Positions 62,848 to 64,000 of a stretch of 64,000 nt of DNA are shown here, piece by piece. The notes below the pieces were generated by a model. It searched no databases and was not told the DNA's origin. It saw nothing but the letters and a program-made list of their open reading frames with translations. The first letter of the stretch is position 1. Every line of letters begins with the position of its first letter. Source of the DNA: Geotalea sp. SG265 (GTDB lineage Bacteria; Desulfobacterota; Desulfuromonadia; Geobacterales; Geobacteraceae); NCBI RefSeq assembly GCF_022808985.1, contig NZ_JAKZFT010000005.1, positions 124,001 to 188,000 on the forward strand. Reading direction: 5' to 3'. Made by a program: the position numbers and the translations under genes.

Positions 62848-64000
62848 ATGAAGCGATGGGAGAAAGCTTCGCTCATCACTGTAGTTGTCGTGATTCTTCT
62901 GGCGGGTCTGGTCGCCTTCGTGCTCCCCGGCATCATCAAAAGCCAGGCGATAAGGCGGGTGGAGGCGGCGACAGGAAGAAATCTCGCCATCGGTGCGACC
63001 TCCATCAATCCTTTCACCTGGACCGTCGAGGTCAAAGACCTTCGCTTGTCCGAGCGAGGGAGAGGAGAGACCTTTGCAACGTTGAGCAGCGCACGGATCG
63101 CCATAAGTCCTTCATCTCTCTACCGCAGGGCGCCGATCATCGCTTCGGCCCGCATAGCCTCGCCCCACCTCCGCATCGTCAGGGTCGGCGCCAATGAATA
63201 CAATTTTTCAGACCTTCTAAAGAGGCATCCCCAGCATCCGCAGCAGTCCCGCTTCTCACTCAATAACCTCATGTTAACAAACGGCTCCATCGACTTCACT
63301 GACCGGGGGCTGTCGGTAGAAAAGCGGCATGAGTTACGCAAGATCGAACTTGCCGTTCCCTTCATCACCACCATCCCGTATCTGGCCGACCGTTACATCG
63401 CCCCGCGCCTGAGCCTTATGGTGAACGGGGCACCGCTCCACCTGGAGGGGAAGCTGCGGCCCTTTCCCAAGGCAGTCGAAGCCTCTGCCACCATTGCCTT
63501 TGACGATGCCGCTCTCCCCCATTACCTTGCCTACCTGCCAGGAAGGCTCCCGGTCCAGGTCCACTCGGGAAGGATGTCGGCGAAGGTGGCGATGAGCTAC
63601 CGGGCGGCGGAGAAGGAAAAGCCGGGACTCACCTTCAATGGTAAGGTGATTCTTGCCGACACCAAGATCGCCGAGCGGAACAGCGCCCAGTTGCTGGCCC
63701 TGCAACAGCTTGATGTGGCGGCCAATGTGGGGATCGGCGGACCGGGGGGAACAAGACTGGAAAACGGATCAATCCAGGCCCGGCAATTGGTAGCCTCGGC
63801 AGGAAAGGGGGAGGGGCTCAAACTGGCATCGCTCTCCCTGGAGGGGGGAACCTACAGCCGGAAAGAAAATCTGCTGGAGGTAGCCGATCTTACGCTCCGC
63901 GATGGCAGTCTGCGCCTTTCCCGGGACAGGAACGGAGTGTTCCTGCCCCTGCCTTTTCTTCATCAGGCCGGTGGGGCGACTGGAAAGAAAGCTGCTCAGC
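62848..64000 (+). CDS. DUF748 (AsmA-like) envelope protein, 5' part only
   Basis: The frame is open from this ATG to the window end (384 residues visible, no stop). One N-terminal membrane anchor (residues 8-30, LITVVVVILLAGLVAFVLPG) is followed by the DUF748 signature: RRVEAATGRNLAIGATSINP, FTWTVEVKDLRLSERG, SPSSLYRRAPIIASARIASP and ANEYNFSDLLKRHP. DUF748 proteins are large AsmA/TamB-like periplasmic proteins, thought to help bridge the membranes for lipid or protein traffic. GGGAG lies 5 bases upstream. The complete gene probably exceeds 1000 codons, so most lies outside. Confidence 0.85.
   Translation, partial: MKRWEKASLITVVVVILLAGLVAFVLPGIIKSQAIRRVEAATGRNLAIGATSINPFTWTVEVKDLRLSERGRGETFATLSSARIAISPSSLYRRAPIIASARIASPHLRIVRVGANEYNFSDLLKRHPQHPQQSRFSLNNLMLTNGSIDFTDRGLSVEKRHELRKIELAVPFITTIPYLADRYIAPRLSLMVNGAPLHLEGKLRPFPKAVEASATIAFDDAALPHYLAYLPGRLPVQVHSGRMSAKVAMSYRAAEKEKPGLTFNGKVILADTKIAERNSAQLLALQQLDVAANVGIGGPGGTRLENGSIQARQLVASAGKGEGLKLASLSLEGGTYSRKENLLEVADLTLRDGSLRLSRDRNGVFLPLPFLHQAGGATGKKAAQ

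Overview
The window looks like a chromosome segment of a Geobacter-type bacterium (Desulfuromonadia; Geobacteraceae is the best guess, species not determinable from sequence alone). The reasons are Gram-negative envelope genes (MlaA, HtrA/Do protease, RND pumps with an outer-membrane channel), GC-rich coding sequence, dense lipoproteins and c-di-GMP/chemotaxis genes, and families common in that group such as DUF1847, a DUF2155-type lipoprotein and a TRL-like lipoprotein. There is no phage, plasmid, transposase or CRISPR array. The left end cuts an EAL-domain gene and the right end cuts a DUF748 gene.

Layout. 1-13 kb is housekeeping: an EAL protein tail, thiol peroxidase, a yceH/Nudix/DUF2288/DUF1847 run, RNA cyclic phosphodiesterase with a CapA-like protein, serS followed by two tRNA-Ser genes, a lipoprotein, tRNA-Arg, a TRIC-type channel, an HtrA/Do protease, an L,D-transpeptidase, an alanine-zipper lipoprotein and alanine dehydrogenase. 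13.2-26.6 kb is one long efflux operon with three RND pumps, two periplasmic adaptors and one outer-membrane channel; the second half is MdtABC-like. 26.7-30.0 kb is a tightly overlapping trio of secreted alpha/beta hydrolase, MlaA and an unusual cysteine-rich iron-sulfur protein. 30-40.7 kb is mixed: class A PBP, nucleotidyltransferase, small lipoproteins, a thioesterase, a chemoreceptor with a FliA-like promoter, FKBP, hydrolase, SDR, a glycine-rich repeat protein, a DUF922 protease and small membrane or secreted proteins.

40.9-53.9 kb is a five-gene alpha-glucan/trehalose operon: TreZ, a GH57-DUF3536 enzyme of unknown role, TreY, GlgE and a TreS-maltokinase fusion. Together these can turn glucan into trehalose (TreY/TreZ), trehalose into maltose and maltose-1-phosphate (TreS-Mak), and maltose-1-phosphate back into glucan (GlgE), a closed storage/osmoprotection cycle. 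Two tRNA genes follow. 55-57.6 kb encodes a KaiC-like double ATPase overlapping a histidine kinase. 58-64 kb has a cobalamin-binding radical SAM enzyme, an MgtA-type P-type ATPase with an altered hinge motif, a small CxxC protein and the start of a DUF748 protein.

The most promising things to follow are the KaiC-like/kinase pair without kaiA or kaiB, the GH57-DUF3536 enzyme inside the trehalose/GlgE operon, the three-pump RND operon in which a palindromic repeat supplies the end of one pump gene and the ribosome site of the next, the hydrolase-MlaA-FeS trio, and degenerate seven-base repeats in two intergenic spaces.
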